A stretch of DNA of 41,253 nt from Fen-7 sp041494285 (GTDB taxonomy: Archaea > Halobacteriota > Methanosarcinia > Methanotrichales > Methanotrichaceae). The notes below the pieces were generated by a model. It had not been told where the DNA came from. It saw only the letters and a list, made by a program, of their open reading frames with translations, and ran no database searches. The stretch is from the NCBI GenBank assembly GCA_041494285.1, contig JBGQAL010000005.1:1-41253 (forward strand). Reading direction: 5' to 3'. Both the position numbers and the translations under genes were made by a program. The first letter of the stretch is position 1. Each line of letters opens with the position of its first letter. Below, in pieces: positions 41,185 to 41,253 of the stretch.

Positions 41185-41253
41185 TTCCCCCTCATGGGGG
41201 AGTAGTTACGCAATCGGATCTAGATGCATCAGCATTCTGGTGCTGGCACGAAG
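41185..41253 (+). promoter_or_regulatory. Possible yybP-ykoY-like (manganese) riboswitch leader, cut by the window edge
   Basis: After a TATA box at 41164-41174 comes GGGGGAGTAG (41196-41205), which matches the GGGGAGUAG loop conserved in the yybP-ykoY Mn2+ riboswitch, then a hairpin-forming segment (CAGCATTCTGGTGCTG, 41229-41244). CCCCC-TCAT-GGGGG can also fold on itself. The second conserved half and the controlled gene lie outside the window. In the known class the gene is often a Mn exporter such as MntP or a UPF0016 protein. Weak call from one motif. Confidence 0.3.

Overview
The window comes from a euryarchaeal methanogen, most likely a member of the Methanotrichaceae (Methanothrix/Methanosaeta-like); the genus is an inference. 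Archaeal markers are GatD, ribosomal protein L10e, aIF2-beta with a TRAM tail, SecF/SecD without bacterial partners, archaeal hypoxanthine phosphoribosyltransferase and a hexulose-6-phosphate synthase/RraA fusion. CofC and CofE (coenzyme F420 synthesis) point to a methanogen. Many genes have an archaeal TATA box about 25 nt before the start codon (apparently leaderless); others have strong Shine-Dalgarno sites of the GGAGG/GGTG type.

Layout. 1-5.7 kb: 3' part of dnaJ (+); then on the minus strand an HPt protein, a large hybrid histidine kinase broken by an in-frame stop and a frameshift, an MTH1187-type thiamine-binding protein, pyrF and a HAD hydrolase. 5.7-7.5 kb: a decaying accessory patch with a HEPN/MNT toxin-antitoxin remnant, a second coding remnant, and an intact TIR-like (PF10137-type) gene. 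7.6-12.3 kb: two adjacent radical-SAM genes divergent from a DrrAB-type ABC exporter, with an 8-bp inverted repeat between them. 12.9-17.8 kb: a secreted papain-like protease and a 1033-residue exported TPR protein. 17.9-19.9 kb: a winged-helix regulator, then an ~850-bp block without a convincing gene but dense in hairpins whose loops repeat one motif, with a TATA box at its minus-strand upstream edge; this is the best candidate here for an undescribed element. 19.7-25.5 kb: a small acidic protein, an alkaline-phosphatase-fold protein of odd domain order, two exported proteins, a RecJ-like DHH nuclease, dapF, and the HPS/RraA fusion with an apparent AUU start. 25.6-28.3 kb: secF-secD with a strong terminator. 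28.5-35.3 kb: a DUF2958-like protein, DUF357 and hpt, a trehalose-6-phosphate synthase/phosphatase fusion preceded by a tiny ORF and a palindrome, an AbrB-type protein, a small unknown, and a glycosyltransferase. 35.5-39.7 kb: a minus-strand run gatD - rpl10e - aif2b - unknown - cofE - cofC that links translation with F420 synthesis. 39.9-41.25 kb: rdgB, a small winged-helix-like protein, and at the edge a possible (uncertain) manganese-riboswitch-like leader.

Housekeeping genes are intact, while the broken genes are all signalling or toxin-antitoxin type, so real decay is plausible. Several lesions lie in short homopolymers, so sequencing error must be excluded.
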